A stretch of DNA of 58,743 nt. It comes from Marinobacter excellens HL-55 (GTDB lineage: Bacteria; Pseudomonadota; Gammaproteobacteria; Pseudomonadales; Oleiphilaceae). A model generated the notes under the pieces. It saw only the letters and a program-made list of their open reading frames with translations, did no database searches and was not told the DNA's origin. The stretch lies in the NCBI GenBank assembly GCA_001314845.1, contig LJZQ01000026.1:1-58743 (forward strand). Direction: 5' to 3'. This document shows positions 16,108 to 24,528 of the stretch, piece after piece (position 1 is the first letter of the stretch; the number at the start of each line of letters is the position of its first letter). A program made the position numbers and the translations under genes.

Positions 16108-16221
16108 GGGTTTGGGGGTCGGGGAGGCTTTTCAAAAGTGTGTGCGACAGGGATGTCGCACTCAAGCCTACAGGGACGTATTCACGGCGTCTTTTGAAAA
16201 GCCTCCCCGACCCCCAAACCC
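16108..16221. repeat. Structured inverted-repeat element, copy B (reverse orientation)
   Basis: Perfect 31-base arms (16108-16138 and 16191-16221) enclose a core which, read on the minus strand, is ACGCCGTGAA, TACG-TCCC-TGTA, GGCTTGAG and TGCGACA-TCCC-TGTCGCA. It lies 51 bases from copy A in opposite orientation. Its arm sequence is unrelated to that of copy A. Confidence 0.8.
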
Positions 16222-16271
16222 AGCGCCAGAAACCAGACAAGAGGACACCCCAAAAGAGGGCAAACTCGAAA

Positions 16272-16997
16272 ATGAAAACAACCGTTAAAAGAAAAGCCTC
16301 CATGGCAGATAGGGTTTACGAAGCCCTGAAGGACGATATTTTTGAGTTCCGGTTGATCCCTGGGGACAAATTCAGCGAGGGGGACGTGGGTGCTCGCCTG
16401 GACGCCAGCCGCACCCCCGTGCGCGAGGCCTTGTACCGGCTGCAGCGGGAAGGCTACGTTGACGTGCTGTTCCGCAGCGGCTGGCAGGTCAAGCCGTTTG
16501 ACTTCCAGCAGGTCGAAGAACTGTATGACCTGCGGATCACCCTGGAACGGGCCGCCATGCACAAGATTTGCGCCATGCCCGAAGAACCGCAAACCCTGCG
16601 CACCCTGATTGCCATCTGGAACCCTGACCACCCCTCCGAGCGGGCCGTGGGCAGTACCGTTCGGGCGCTGGACGAAAGCTTTCATTGCGACCTGGTGGCC
16701 GCCGCCGGCAACCGGGAGATGACCCGCATACACCGGGAAATCACCGACCGCCTGCGGATTATCCGCCGGCTGGACTTTACCCGTGACGACCGGGTAGACG
16801 CCACCTACGTTGAACACGCACAAATCCTGGAGGCACTGAGAACCGGCCACGCTGCCGAAGCGGCAGACCGGCTTACCATGCACATCCGTACCAGCCAGAA
16901 AGCGGTGCGGGAGATCACCATGGAACGCATCAGAGAAGCAGCAGAGGCCCACAAGTCCGGGCAAGAAATTGCCCGAAAAGTAGCGGTCAAACAATGA
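16272..16997 (+). CDS. GntR-family (FCD) regulator, probably of urea genes
   Basis: The 241-residue protein starts at ATG 16272 (MKTTVKRKASMADRVYEALK); the frame further upstream only reads through repeat B. It has a winged helix (RVYEALKDDIFEFRLIPGDKFSEGDVGARLDASRTPVREALYRLQREGYV, about 14-63) and a C-terminal FCD ligand domain with metal-type residues (ALDESFHCDLVAAAGN, HAQILEALRTGHAAEA). It lies downstream of urea carboxylase. I infer it binds the two GTATACAAG boxes between urtA and atzF. A weaker possibility is a role unconnected to urea. Confidence 0.85.
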   Translation: MKTTVKRKASMADRVYEALKDDIFEFRLIPGDKFSEGDVGARLDASRTPVREALYRLQREGYVDVLFRSGWQVKPFDFQQVEELYDLRITLERAAMHKICAMPEEPQTLRTLIAIWNPDHPSERAVGSTVRALDESFHCDLVAAAGNREMTRIHREITDRLRIIRRLDFTRDDRVDATYVEHAQILEALRTGHAAEAADRLTMHIRTSQKAVREITMERIREAAEAHKSGQEIARKVAVKQ

Positions 16998-17026
16998 ATT
17001 AGGGTTCACCTGACGGCTCACAGACG

Positions 17027-17044
17027 TGTGAGAGATGTCGCACA
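17027..17044. promoter_or_regulatory. GacA/UvrY-type upstream activating box
   Basis: TGTGAGAGATGTCGCACA is an imperfect palindrome (TGTG-A-G / C-G-CACA). It closely resembles the UvrY/GacA site of csrB-type genes (TGTGAG/TGTAAG-N6-CTTACA). It is centred about 64 bases before the predicted start of the small RNA at 17099, the usual position in Pseudomonas rsmY/rsmZ. Confidence 0.7.
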
Positions 17045-17087
17045 CGCCAGGGGGCAGATGTCCGATTATTAATGAAACCGCCCTGCG

Positions 17088-17093
17088 TAGAAT
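17088..17093 (+). promoter_or_regulatory. -10 element of the CsrB-like RNA
   Basis: TAGAAT lies six bases before the TTGTCA hairpin that would form the RNA 5' end. The -35 region (around ATTATT) is poor, as expected for an activator-dependent promoter. Confidence 0.55.
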
Positions 17094-17098
17094 GTCCG

Positions 17099-17291
17099 TT
17101 GTCAGGGATGACAAGCCAGCACGGATGTTGGTTCAGGGAAGAGAACTCCAGGGAACACGGAGTTGCCCGAAGGATCAGGGCTACAGGGATGAACGCAAGG
17201 ACGAAGTGCTCAGGATGATGCGCAGCCTGAAGGATCAGGCAGGGGTCAGCCACGGAATTTCGGGACTACATGGACAGTGGTCCCTTCCGTG
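17099..17291 (+). ncRNA. CsrB/RsmZ-type regulatory small RNA
   Basis: In about 190 bases there are roughly a dozen GGA motifs, several in hairpin loops. Examples are TTGTCA-GGGA-TGACAA at the 5' end (17099-17114), GCCTGA-AGGA-TCAGGC (17225-17240), GCCCGA-AGGA-TCAGGGC (17165-17181) and GGGACTAC-ATGGACA-GTGGTCCC (17262-17284). Such GGA-in-loop arrays are what CsrA/RsmA binds, so the RNA should titrate that translational repressor. An outer stem CACGGAA/TTCCGTG (17251-17257, 17285-17291) closes the 3' end, but no clear T-run follows, so the exact end is uncertain. No good ORF covers it on this strand. A GacA-type box upstream supports the call. Confidence 0.82.
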
Positions 17292-17423
17292 CACTAACTC
17301 CACACTCTTCGTAATACCCTCCCCCAGATCGCACCGCACCCACAGCGAACATATGCAGTATTAATCACTGGCTTGTCTCCCTGACGGAACACAACAACGC
17401 CATAAAACATACGGAGCTCTCCA

Positions 17424-17696
17424 ATGAAGCACACAGGCATTCTCGCAACCCTCGTTCTGCTCTTCTCCCTGGCGACAGGCTTTGCCCACGCCAACGAATC
17501 AAGCGCTGTTAACATCAACACCGCCGATGTAGCCACACTCGCCTCGTTGAACGGCATTGGTGAAAGCAAGGCGCAAGCCATCGTGGCCTTCCGTGATAAG
17601 AACGGTCCGTTCCAGTCGGTAGAAGATCTCGCCAACGTAAAAGGCATTGGCGCCCGCACTGTTGAGAACAACGCCGAGCGCTTGTCGGTCGAATAA
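17424..17696 (+). CDS. ComEA-like secreted helix-hairpin-helix protein
   Basis: The 90-residue protein has a signal peptide (MKHTGILATLVLLFSLATGFAHA) and two helix-hairpin-helix motifs: VNINTADVATLASLNGIGESKAQAI and FQSVEDLANVKGIGARTVENN. This is the ComEA DNA-binding domain alone. It would bind DNA in the periplasm, as in natural transformation or DNA scavenging. In many gammaproteobacteria such small ComEA proteins stand alone, as here. GGAG lies eight bases before the ATG. Confidence 0.9.
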   Translation: MKHTGILATLVLLFSLATGFAHANESSAVNINTADVATLASLNGIGESKAQAIVAFRDKNGPFQSVEDLANVKGIGARTVENNAERLSVE

Positions 17697-17702
17697 GCCG
17701 TT

Positions 17703-17729
17703 ACGGGCAGCGCCCTGCTGCCCGTATTT
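17703..17729 (+). terminator. Probable terminator after the ComEA-like gene
   Basis: ACGGGCAG pairs with CTGCCCGT around a seven-base loop, followed by ATTTC. The T-run is weak. Confidence 0.5.
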
Positions 17730-17800
17730 CCCACCACTGGTGTCACCCGCCTGCCGCTGTTAGTCTTTCCCGCTTCTGTTGATCCAACTCTGGCTTTTTC

Positions 17801-18745
17801 ATGATCCAAGGCGCGCTTCTCATTGCTCTGGCCGCATTGCTCTGGGGCACTACAGGCATTGTTGCCAAGTTCCTGTTTACCGGCACCGAACTGGCGGCCA
17901 TCACCCTTGCCCTGCTGCGGCTGGTGGTTGCCCTGCCCTTTTTCTGGCTGCTCATGCGCCGCGAGCAGCGCCAGCTCGAAGCGGCTCACCCGGGCCAAAA
18001 TGCTCCAGGGAGTTCGTTGCGCGGGCTCACCAAAAAAGCCCTGTTGCCACTGGCCGCCATGGGGCTTTTCCAGGCGTTCTATCAAGGCAGCTATCTGCTC
18101 GCGGTGGATTTGACCGGTGCGGGTATTGCGACACTGATTTCGCTCTGCTTACCGCCGGTGCTGGTGGCAATCCTGGCCGCGCCGCTGCTGGGCGAAAAAC
18201 CTGGCCTGCTGACCATCGTGGCAGCTGTGGCCGCGATCCTTGGCACCAGTATGCTGGTTATCAGTGACATGGGCACCGCCGGCACCCTGCGCCTGGCGGG
18301 CATTCTGGTGGCACTGCTGGCGGCGGCTGTGTACACCGGGTTCACTCTGACCAGCCGTTACAACTCCGCCGGCACGCCGGTTTTCACCACAGCCTTCATC
18401 TGCTTTTCGACCGCTGCACTGTTGCTGTTACCGGTCGTCGCCATCAGCGGGGGCTTTGACGGCTTAGGCACTCTGGGCATTCAGCATTGGTTGATGATTC
18501 TGTACATCGGCGTGGTGCCCACCTGTATCGGTTACCTGTGCTTTTTCGCGGGGATGAAGACCACACCGGCCACGCTCTCCAGCATCATCGTGACGCTGGA
18601 GCCGTTGTTTGTGGCGTTGCTGGCGTGGCTGATTCTGGGGGAAATACTGGGGCCGATCGGCATTGCCGGGGCGGTGATCCTGACGGTCGCGGTGATCGTC
18701 GCGTCACGTTATGGCAGGGCACCCGGCACCCGCCAGGAAGGCTGA
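17801..18745 (+). CDS. EamA/DMT-family transporter (RhaT/YdcZ-like exporter)
   Basis: The 314-residue protein has ten hydrophobic segments in two EamA repeats. The first begins IQGALLIALAALLWGTTGIVAKFLF. The second holds LAGILVALLAAAVYTGFTLTSRY and ends ETTPATLSSIIVTLEPLFVALLAWLILGE-like (the classical EamA 'LEPLFVALLAWLILGE'). It exports an unknown metabolite, possibly an amino acid, across the inner membrane. No ribosome-binding site is obvious before ATG 17801, and the next in-frame ATG is far downstream. Confidence 0.88.
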   Translation: MIQGALLIALAALLWGTTGIVAKFLFTGTELAAITLALLRLVVALPFFWLLMRREQRQLEAAHPGQNAPGSSLRGLTKKALLPLAAMGLFQAFYQGSYLLAVDLTGAGIATLISLCLPPVLVAILAAPLLGEKPGLLTIVAAVAAILGTSMLVISDMGTAGTLRLAGILVALLAAAVYTGFTLTSRYNSAGTPVFTTAFICFSTAALLLLPVVAISGGFDGLGTLGIQHWLMILYIGVVPTCIGYLCFFAGMKTTPATLSSIIVTLEPLFVALLAWLILGEILGPIGIAGAVILTVAVIVASRYGRAPGTRQEG

Positions 18746-18767
18746 AGCCGGGCCCGGCCGATCCGAT

Positions 18768-19310
18768 CTATTTGCGGGTTTTTTCCAGCATGTTCGGCTG
18801 CAGGATTTCAATCCAGTAGCCGTCCGGGTCTTTGATAAAGGCCAGGCCTTTCATTTTGCCGTCGTCCGGTCTTTTAACAAACTCCACACCCAGTTTCTCG
18901 AAGCGCTCACAGGCGCTGTAAACATCCGGTACCGCAATACCAATGTGGCCAAAGCCCTGAGGCTGGTCGTTGCCATTGTGGTAGGCAAAGTCTGCGTCTT
19001 CTTCGGTGCCCCAGTTGTGGGTCAGCTCCAGCATGGCTTCCCGGCCAAATGTATAGGTGGTGCGATGGGCATCATCATCGGGTACAAGCTGAGCCTGTTT
19101 GTCGTCCAGATACCCCAGAAAATACAGAGTAAATTTCATCTCCGGAAAATCCAGTTTGCGCACCAGGCGCATACCCATTACCCGGGTATAAAAATCCATC
19201 GAACGCTCAGGCTCTTTGATGCGCATCATGGTCTGGTTAAAGACAAAACCCTCTGTCTCAGGGACCGGTGCGTCGTGCAGGCCAGGCGCCTGCTCAAAAT
19301 GCTTGGGCAT
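18768..19310 (-). CDS. gloA: Lactoylglutathione lyase (glyoxalase I)
   Basis: The 180-residue enzyme isomerises the methylglyoxal-glutathione hemithioacetal to S-lactoylglutathione. It is the longer proteobacterial/eukaryote-like form: [39 protein letters not shown] (metal Glu), [12 protein letters not shown] (metal His) and [11 protein letters not shown] (metal Glu). AAGGAAA precedes the ATG, next to a palindrome at 19321. Confidence 0.94.
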   Translation of the reverse strand: MPKHFEQAPGLHDAPVPETEGFVFNQTMMRIKEPERSMDFYTRVMGMRLVRKLDFPEMKFTLYFLGYLDDKQAQLVPDDDAHRTTYTFGREAMLELTHNWGTEEDADFAYHNGNDQPQGFGHIGIAVPDVYSACERFEKLGVEFVKRPDDGKMKGLAFIKDPDGYWIEILQPNMLEKTRK

Positions 19311-19320
19311 GGTGGTTTTC

Positions 19321-19335
19321 CTTAATTAAATTAAG
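19321..19335. promoter_or_regulatory. 15-bp palindrome at the gloA leader
   Basis: CTTAATT-A-AATTAAG is a perfect inverted repeat 10 bases before the gloA ATG that includes its AAGG ribosome-binding site. It could be an operator or part of an A/T-rich promoter. Confidence 0.3.
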
Positions 19336-19419
19336 AGTTCAACCTTTATACCTGAGTGCAAGAGCGTTGGATTTCAAGGCTATGATAGACTGGCGCCCCC
19401 AATGTTTCAGAGAGCCATT

Positions 19420-20076
19420 ATGGATTTTCAGGTGCCCAACACCCTGGCCGAGCAAATCGCCAATTACCTGGCCGAGCGCATCATGACCGGGCAAATCCGC
19501 CCTGGGGAGCGCATTCATGAAGCGCCGTTAGCGGTTGAATTGAAAGTCAGCCGGGCTTCCGTCAAAGAGGCGCTTTACACTCTGGAACGCTGGCACCTGG
19601 TGGAAATCACCCCCCGGAAAGGCGCCTCTGCGACCAAACTGAATGCCGATTACGCCGCCGAACTCTACGATGTTTACATGCACCTGCTAGTGATGCTGGC
19701 AACCCGCTTATGCGAACGCTGGCAAGAAACAGATCTGGACACATTGCTCAACTCTGTCAGCCAGGTGACCGAGCAGATCCGGCAACCGCAGGCAGACATC
19801 AGCGCGGTGGTGGAGGCCAGCTTTAACGTTATGGAAACCTGCTGTGCGGTGGTCGACAACCCATTCCTGACCGAGGCTCTTTCCAACTTCAAACCGGCGG
19901 TCAGCCGCGCCTATTACCTTGGCGCGGACCGGTACCGGCAGGGGCTGGCTCAGACCAGCACATTCTTCGCCGAGCTGCCTAAGGCCGTGATGGCGCGTGA
20001 TACCACCAAAACCCAACGGCTCATTCACGACTTCGCTGAGCACCAGAAGCAGCTCATCCAGCAGGCTCTGGGCTGA
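19420..20076 (+). CDS. GntR-family (FCD) transcriptional regulator
   Basis: The product has 218 residues from ATG 19420 (MDFQVPNTLAEQIANYLAERI), chosen over ATG 19402 because GAGAG lies six bases before it. It has an N-terminal winged helix (IMTGQIRPGERIHEAPLAVELKVSRASVKEALYTLERWHLVEITPRKG) and a shorter FCD-type helical domain (DVYMHLLVMLATRLCE). It is divergent from gloA, so it may control it, but the target is not shown by the sequence. TATGAT at 19381-19386 is a possible -10. Confidence 0.85.
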   Translation: MDFQVPNTLAEQIANYLAERIMTGQIRPGERIHEAPLAVELKVSRASVKEALYTLERWHLVEITPRKGASATKLNADYAAELYDVYMHLLVMLATRLCERWQETDLDTLLNSVSQVTEQIRQPQADISAVVEASFNVMETCCAVVDNPFLTEALSNFKPAVSRAYYLGADRYRQGLAQTSTFFAELPKAVMARDTTKTQRLIHDFAEHQKQLIQQALG

Positions 20077-20258
20077 GCCCGCACCCTCGCGCTCAAGATG
20101 TGATCAGTCACACAGATCCGCCGGCGGTGCCGGCATACAGTAACACTGTGTAACAAATAATCACCGCAGCCTTGGTCCTGCTGTCCCTGCGGCCCTTCAG
20201 TGCGCTTTCAGGCCACTGAATAACAACAAGAATCCGTCGAACAGAAACCGGGGCCACC

Positions 20259-21275
20259 ATGTCTACTTTTATCCTGCACCCATTCAGGCCAACACTGGCG
20301 TTTGCCTGCCTTGTTGCCGGCGGCGTACCGATGCCCGCCCTGGCCGATTTCACACCGCTGGACGACTCCGCCATGGCTTCGGTCACAGGGCAAGCCGGGG
20401 TGTCTATCGAGCTGGAAACCAAATTGAGCATTGATCGCCTGGCCTGGACCGACGAGGGCACCCTGAGCGTTAACGGCTTGCAGCTGTCCGGCCACAATGA
20501 TTCGGTGCTGGACAACCTCAAGATGACCATCGATATTGCCGGCGAGGGCGAGGTGCTGACCCACGGCTTCTCGGAAATCGCCCGCCGTGCCAACGCGGGC
20601 CTGATCGATACCAGCAATCCGGATGTCGCTGACGCACTGGCAAAGTATTCGGTCGCGGGCAGCTTTGGCAAACAGTTCAACAGCGGTGATCTTGTAATTC
20701 ACCTGGGCGCCACCGATTACGGCGACCCCACCAGTCTTGAAGACTATCTGCAAGCCGTAGACTTTGAGCTGGCCATCGACGCCATCACCACCTCCGGCAC
20801 CGATGGCAGCACCAACCTGTTTTCTGACATCAACCTGCAGGGCTATATTGGCCCGACCGATCTGGTTATTCGCAACGGTGGCAACTCAACCCGCACCCTG
20901 GCCAACGGCAACACGGTGTCGGGCTCGGAGCTGCAGCTCGACACCCATTTTGAAGTGACCAACGGCAGCCTGAACTGGGATGCCGCAGACCTTATCTTTA
21001 TCTTCAACTTCGCCGCCGTCGGTATTGAGGGACTGCAAATCCATAACCGCCGGGGCAACGATACGCTCGGCCATTTTGGTATGGCCCACGCCACCGCCAA
21101 GTTGTCCCGTGGCACCGGGGCTGTGTCTGGCAAAGATGGCCTGTCGATTCACGATGTGGAGTTCCGCGCAGACATAGACATGCCGGTATTCAAGGTGGGC
21201 GGTACCAGTATTGGTTCTGTGCAGTTCACCGATTTTGTCATCAGCAACACCACCATGATGGTTTACGGCCACTAG
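20259..21275 (+). CDS. Secreted protein with VTGQAGV motif (DUF6160/FilA-like)
   Basis: The 338-residue protein has a signal peptide ending MPALA, then DFTPLDDSAMASVTGQAGVSIELETKLSIDRL. The 'L-DD-MA-VTGQAGV-I-L' start is typical of a group of secreted or surface proteins in Marinobacter, Acinetobacter and relatives (DUF6160/FilA-like). The remainder is a beta-rich series with repeated SDINLQGYIG, LVIRNGG and GLQIHNRRG strands and no cysteine after the signal. Function is unknown; a role in a pilus or surface assembly is only suggested by the FilA relation. It stands alone. The 182 bases before it show no certain feature. Confidence 0.7.
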   Translation: MSTFILHPFRPTLAFACLVAGGVPMPALADFTPLDDSAMASVTGQAGVSIELETKLSIDRLAWTDEGTLSVNGLQLSGHNDSVLDNLKMTIDIAGEGEVLTHGFSEIARRANAGLIDTSNPDVADALAKYSVAGSFGKQFNSGDLVIHLGATDYGDPTSLEDYLQAVDFELAIDAITTSGTDGSTNLFSDINLQGYIGPTDLVIRNGGNSTRTLANGNTVSGSELQLDTHFEVTNGSLNWDAADLIFIFNFAAVGIEGLQIHNRRGNDTLGHFGMAHATAKLSRGTGAVSGKDGLSIHDVEFRADIDMPVFKVGGTSIGSVQFTDFVISNTTMMVYGH

Positions 21276-21372
21276 CGCTTTCGCGATTCCAGCCCACGTA
21301 TGTATGGTCAGGTTATACTTTCCGCACGTATAGTTAAGCGTTGTCGGATCATCCTTTGGCTGGAGAGTTTTA

Positions 21373-22320
21373 GTGACCGGTATTCCTGTTGGCATTAGCA
21401 CTTGTCTGCTCGGCAAGGAAGTTCGCCACGACGGTGGCCACAAGCATTCCCGTTACTGCACGCAAGTGCTGGCAAAACATTTTGAATTCCGCTCTATATG
21501 CCCGGAACTGGAAGCCGGCCTGGGTGTGCCCCGACCGGCCATACAGCTGCGCGAACACGCCGATGGCCTGCACCTGGTTGAGAGCCGCGGCGCGGCGGAT
21601 CACACCGAGTCCATGCAGGGCTTTATCCGCGACATTCTGCCCACCCTGGCGGATCTGCGCGGCTATATCCTGATGGCCAAGTCCCCCAGCTGCGGTATGG
21701 AGCGGATCAAAGTACACAACGCCGAGGGCAGTTTTGTGCATCGAGACGGCAGGGGCATGTTTGCCGATGCGCTGATGAAGGCGTTCCCGTTGATGCCGGT
21801 GGAAGAGGAAGGCCGCCTGAACGACAACTTGCTGCGGGAAAACTTCATTGAGCGGGTGTTCGCCTACGACGACTGGATGCAGAACGTCGCCGGCGAAAAC
21901 CTTGGCAAGCAGGCACTCATTAACTTTCATACCCGTCACAAATTCACCCTGCTGGCGCACTCCGAGAAGATCTACCGCCAGCTTGGCCCCATGCTGGGTG
22001 ACCTGAAGTCGGAACCTTTGGCGACCATTGCCGACCGTTACATCCATCTGTTTATGGAGGCTATGACCCAGAAAGTCAGCCGTGGCTCCCATGTGAATGC
22101 CATGCAGCATTTGTTGGGTTTTCTGAAAGAGGGCATGTTGGCCGAGGAAAAAACGGTGTTGCTGGAGCAGATCGAAGCCTACCGCCGGGGTGAAATTCCG
22201 TTGGTGGTGCCGATGACCTTACTGCGGCTGGCCCAGCGCAAGGAACCGGTGGATTACCTGCACACCCAGAAGTACCTGACGCCCTACCCGGACGAGTTGG
22301 GACTGAGGAATAACGTGTAG
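21373..22320 (+). CDS. DUF523 and DUF1722 two-domain protein (YbgA-like)
   Basis: The 315-residue protein uses a GTG start at 21373, 5 bases after GGAGAG. The N-terminal DUF523 (GISTCLLGKEVRHDGGHKHS, then SICPELEAGLGVPRP and MAKSPSCG) has three conserved cysteines that may bind a metal or cluster. The C-terminal DUF1722/YbgA domain (from about 165: FIERVFAYDDW...FHTRHKFTLLAHSEKIYRQLGPML) follows. Orthologues often sit near photolyase genes; none is seen here. DUF523 proteins are linked to 2-thiouracil desulfurisation (TudS), but I do not assign that activity. Confidence 0.88.
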   Translation: MTGIPVGISTCLLGKEVRHDGGHKHSRYCTQVLAKHFEFRSICPELEAGLGVPRPAIQLREHADGLHLVESRGAADHTESMQGFIRDILPTLADLRGYILMAKSPSCGMERIKVHNAEGSFVHRDGRGMFADALMKAFPLMPVEEEGRLNDNLLRENFIERVFAYDDWMQNVAGENLGKQALINFHTRHKFTLLAHSEKIYRQLGPMLGDLKSEPLATIADRYIHLFMEAMTQKVSRGSHVNAMQHLLGFLKEGMLAEEKTVLLEQIEAYRRGEIPLVVPMTLLRLAQRKEPVDYLHTQKYLTPYPDELGLRNNV

Positions 22321-22331
22321 TTGAGACGGCG

Positions 22332-22369
22332 AAAAAAAGGGCGAATGGTTAAACCATTCGCCCTTTTTT
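22332..22369. terminator. Bidirectional rho-independent terminator
   Basis: GGGCGAATGGTT and AACCATTCGCCC are perfect 12-base arms (22339-22363, one-base centre), flanked by seven A on the left and six T on the right. It serves the DUF523 gene (plus) and the DUF481 gene (minus). Confidence 0.9.
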
Positions 22370-22388
22370 ATAGCCAGGAACTCTTGTC

Positions 22389-23120
22389 TCAGAAGCCGTA
22401 CAGTAACGACAGGGACGTTTCGGTATCGGTTTTGTCTGAGCCAGCAGGGGCATCGGACACATGCTTGACCCGATACGCCAGCTTCATGGACAAGCTGCCC
22501 ACGATGCTGCTTTGCAGTGACGTTTCGGACTGGCTAATGGTGTTGTTCTCATCCAGGCCAATCTCGGTGCTCAGTTTCTGGCGAAACAACGCGGATTCAG
22601 ACAGCGCATAATCAAACTGCCCCGCTAATCTTGCGATGGCCTCTTCTTCGGTGTTGCTGCCGTCGACATCATCTTCTCTGAGCTTGTTGTAGCGATAACC
22701 GCCTCCGATCGAAAGGTCCAGAAACGAGCGATCACCCTGCTGCCAAACACGGTTTCCATAACCGGTGGTCAATGTGGACTCGAAGTCATAACCAGAGAAC
22801 CGGTCGTCTTCATAGGCACCGCGAACAAACCAGTATTGCTGCTCATCAAACTTGTAGTCTGCTTCCAGCGCTGCCTTGTATTCCTCAGCGGTGGTCTGGT
22901 CTTCGGCCTCGGTGTACCGGGAGCGGAAGTCCCCGGTGTTACGCCAGGTCTCGGTCTCATGCTTCAAGCCCAGGCGGCCATCCAGCTTGGTTTCGTCGGT
23001 ATTGCCCGAGGTCATGAGAAAGCCAAGCTCGGCTTCGCCATCCCAGTTGCGGCTGTCCTGAGCTTGTGCCATCGGGGCCAGCGCCAGGCACGCAATCGCC
23101 AGTGGTGTTCGGATACCCAT
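22389..23120 (-). CDS. DUF481 outer-membrane barrel protein (YdiY-like)
   Basis: The product has 243 residues from ATG 23120, which follows AAGGAGA; the longer frame upstream is rejected. The signal peptide MGIRTPLAIACLALAPMAQAQ is followed by WDGEAELGFLMTSGNTDETKLDGRLGLKHE, the DUF481 hallmark (GF-TSGNT). Alternating strands follow and the C-terminus is LSLLYGF, with the terminal Phe recognised by the Bam machinery. It probably spans the outer membrane; its substrate is unknown. Confidence 0.9.
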   Translation of the reverse strand: MGIRTPLAIACLALAPMAQAQDSRNWDGEAELGFLMTSGNTDETKLDGRLGLKHETETWRNTGDFRSRYTEAEDQTTAEEYKAALEADYKFDEQQYWFVRGAYEDDRFSGYDFESTLTTGYGNRVWQQGDRSFLDLSIGGGYRYNKLREDDVDGSNTEEEAIARLAGQFDYALSESALFRQKLSTEIGLDENNTISQSETSLQSSIVGSLSMKLAYRVKHVSDAPAGSDKTDTETSLSLLYGF

Positions 23121-23145
23121 AATGTCTCCTTGGTCGGGATCGTTA

Positions 23146-24165
23146 TCAGTTCGTTGCAGGCTTACGCGCTGCTTCTCCCTCCAGACTTCTACGGGCTTGC
23201 TGCTCACGCTCGGCCTTCTTGCGGGCCTTTCGTTCGGCAATGATGCGGGCAGCCTCACCCCCTACATGCACTTCTCCGCGCTCTTCAGCCAGTCGCATCT
23301 GGTGTTCGCGCTCTTTGAATCTGGCTTTCTGCTCTTCGGTCAGTGACTCAATGCACTGGTGGCAGCTAACGCCCTGTTCGTATTCCGGGCGATGTTTATC
23401 GTCTTCGGTAATCGGTCGGCGGCAGGCGTGGCACTGGTCATAGTCGCCGCGCTCAAGGCTGTGGTTGACGGTTACCCTATCGTCAAACACAAAGCACTCG
23501 CCTTGCCACAAGCTTTGTTCCTGGGGTACGTCTTCCAGGTATTTCAGGATGCCGCCTTTGAGGTGATACACCTCTTCAAAGCCTTGTTCTTTCAGGTACG
23601 CCGTGGATTTTTCACAGCGGATGCCGCCGGTGCAGAACATGGCGACTTTTTTGTGTTTGGCTGGATCCAGATTCTGTTTCACATACTCGGGAAATTCCCG
23701 GAAGGTGTCAGTGGCCGGATTGACGGCGTTTTTGAAGGTTCCGATCACGACTTCGTACTGGTTGCGGGTGTCGACGAGCAGTACGTCGGGGTCGGAGATC
23801 AGGTCGTTCCATGCGGTGGCATCAACGTAGGTGCCGACGATGCGTTTGGGGTCGATGCCGTCGACGCCCATGGTGACGATTTCTTTTTTCAGCTTAACTT
23901 TGGTGCGTTTGAAGGGCTGAATGTCGACGTAGGATTCTTTGTAGTCGATGCCTTCAAAGCGTTGGTCGCTGCTGAGCCAGGCTTTGATGGTGTCGATGCC
24001 TTCACGGCTGCCGGCGATGGTGCCGTTGATGCCTTCACGGGCCAAAAGCAGGGTGCCGTGGACGTCTTTTTCGAGCATCAGCTTCATTAGAGGCTGGCGT
24101 AGTTCTTTGTAATCATTCAGAACGGCGAACTTGTAGAGTGCGCAGACGACGATTTCGTTGCTCAT
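23146..24165 (-). CDS. trhO: tRNA uridine(34) hydroxylase TrhO (rhodanese-like YceA)
   Basis: The 339-residue protein has an N-terminal acylphosphatase-like part ([17 protein letters not shown] near 37-53), a rhodanese domain with VDTRNQYE near 131 and the active-site loop [12 protein letters not shown] (Cys178, Cys184), and a C-terminal four-Cys region ([16 protein letters not shown]). It makes 5-hydroxyuridine at tRNA position 34 using prephenate-independent, oxygen-dependent chemistry. The C-terminus is a long charged tail ([20 protein letters not shown]). AGGAGA precedes the ATG. Confidence 0.94.
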   Translation of the reverse strand: MSNEIVVCALYKFAVLNDYKELRQPLMKLMLEKDVHGTLLLAREGINGTIAGSREGIDTIKAWLSSDQRFEGIDYKESYVDIQPFKRTKVKLKKEIVTMGVDGIDPKRIVGTYVDATAWNDLISDPDVLLVDTRNQYEVVIGTFKNAVNPATDTFREFPEYVKQNLDPAKHKKVAMFCTGGIRCEKSTAYLKEQGFEEVYHLKGGILKYLEDVPQEQSLWQGECFVFDDRVTVNHSLERGDYDQCHACRRPITEDDKHRPEYEQGVSCHQCIESLTEEQKARFKEREHQMRLAEERGEVHVGGEAARIIAERKARKKAEREQQARRSLEGEAARKPATN

Positions 24166-24298
24166 GGTTTTCTCCTGCGGGCCGGATCGTAAATCCGGAG
24201 CATGGTTTGGGGTTTGTGTTTGGGGCCAGAGTTTAACGAATTAGACATTGGGCGCAAGTTGGGGAAGCCCTTATCTTGACCGCCTTGAGCCCGCCGCT

Positions 24299-24480
24299 GG
24301 CCGGAGAAGACCTCCCAAAAGACGCTGTGAATACATCCCTGTACGCTCCGCTCCGCCCCTCAGCGCTAATTGCTCCTGCGTCGCGCTGAGGGTCCTGGGC
24401 TGGCCATCCATGGCCAGCCCGTGAAGCGCTTACGCGCTCCACCCATGGCTCCGCAGGCTTTTGGGAGGTCTTCTCCGGCC
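24299..24480. repeat. Structured inverted-repeat element, copy C (long form)
   Basis: Perfect 23-base arms (24299-24321 and 24458-24480) enclose a 136-base core. The core starts ACGCTGTGAA and TACA-TCCC-TGTA. It then has several nested hairpins, including CCTCAGCGC/GCGCTGAGG and GGGCTGGCCA-TCCA-TGGCCAGCCC, and a final ATGGCTCCGCAGG. It fills the gap between trhO and the DsbA-like gene. It has no T-run and is longer than copies A, B and D. Confidence 0.8.
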
Positions 24481-24528
24481 AACGGCTAACCTTTCAATTC
24501 GCCGTCGAGGTGGTTAGGCGCTGATTGA

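Noticed and set aside
15949..16221. CRISPR array or direct repeats
   Set aside because: The repeats are inverted, unequal in length and without regular spacers or cas genes.
17294..18085. Minus-strand frame of 263 codons across the ComEA-like gene
   Set aside because: Crosses a gene with signal peptide and two helix-hairpin-helix motifs; no supporting motif of its own.
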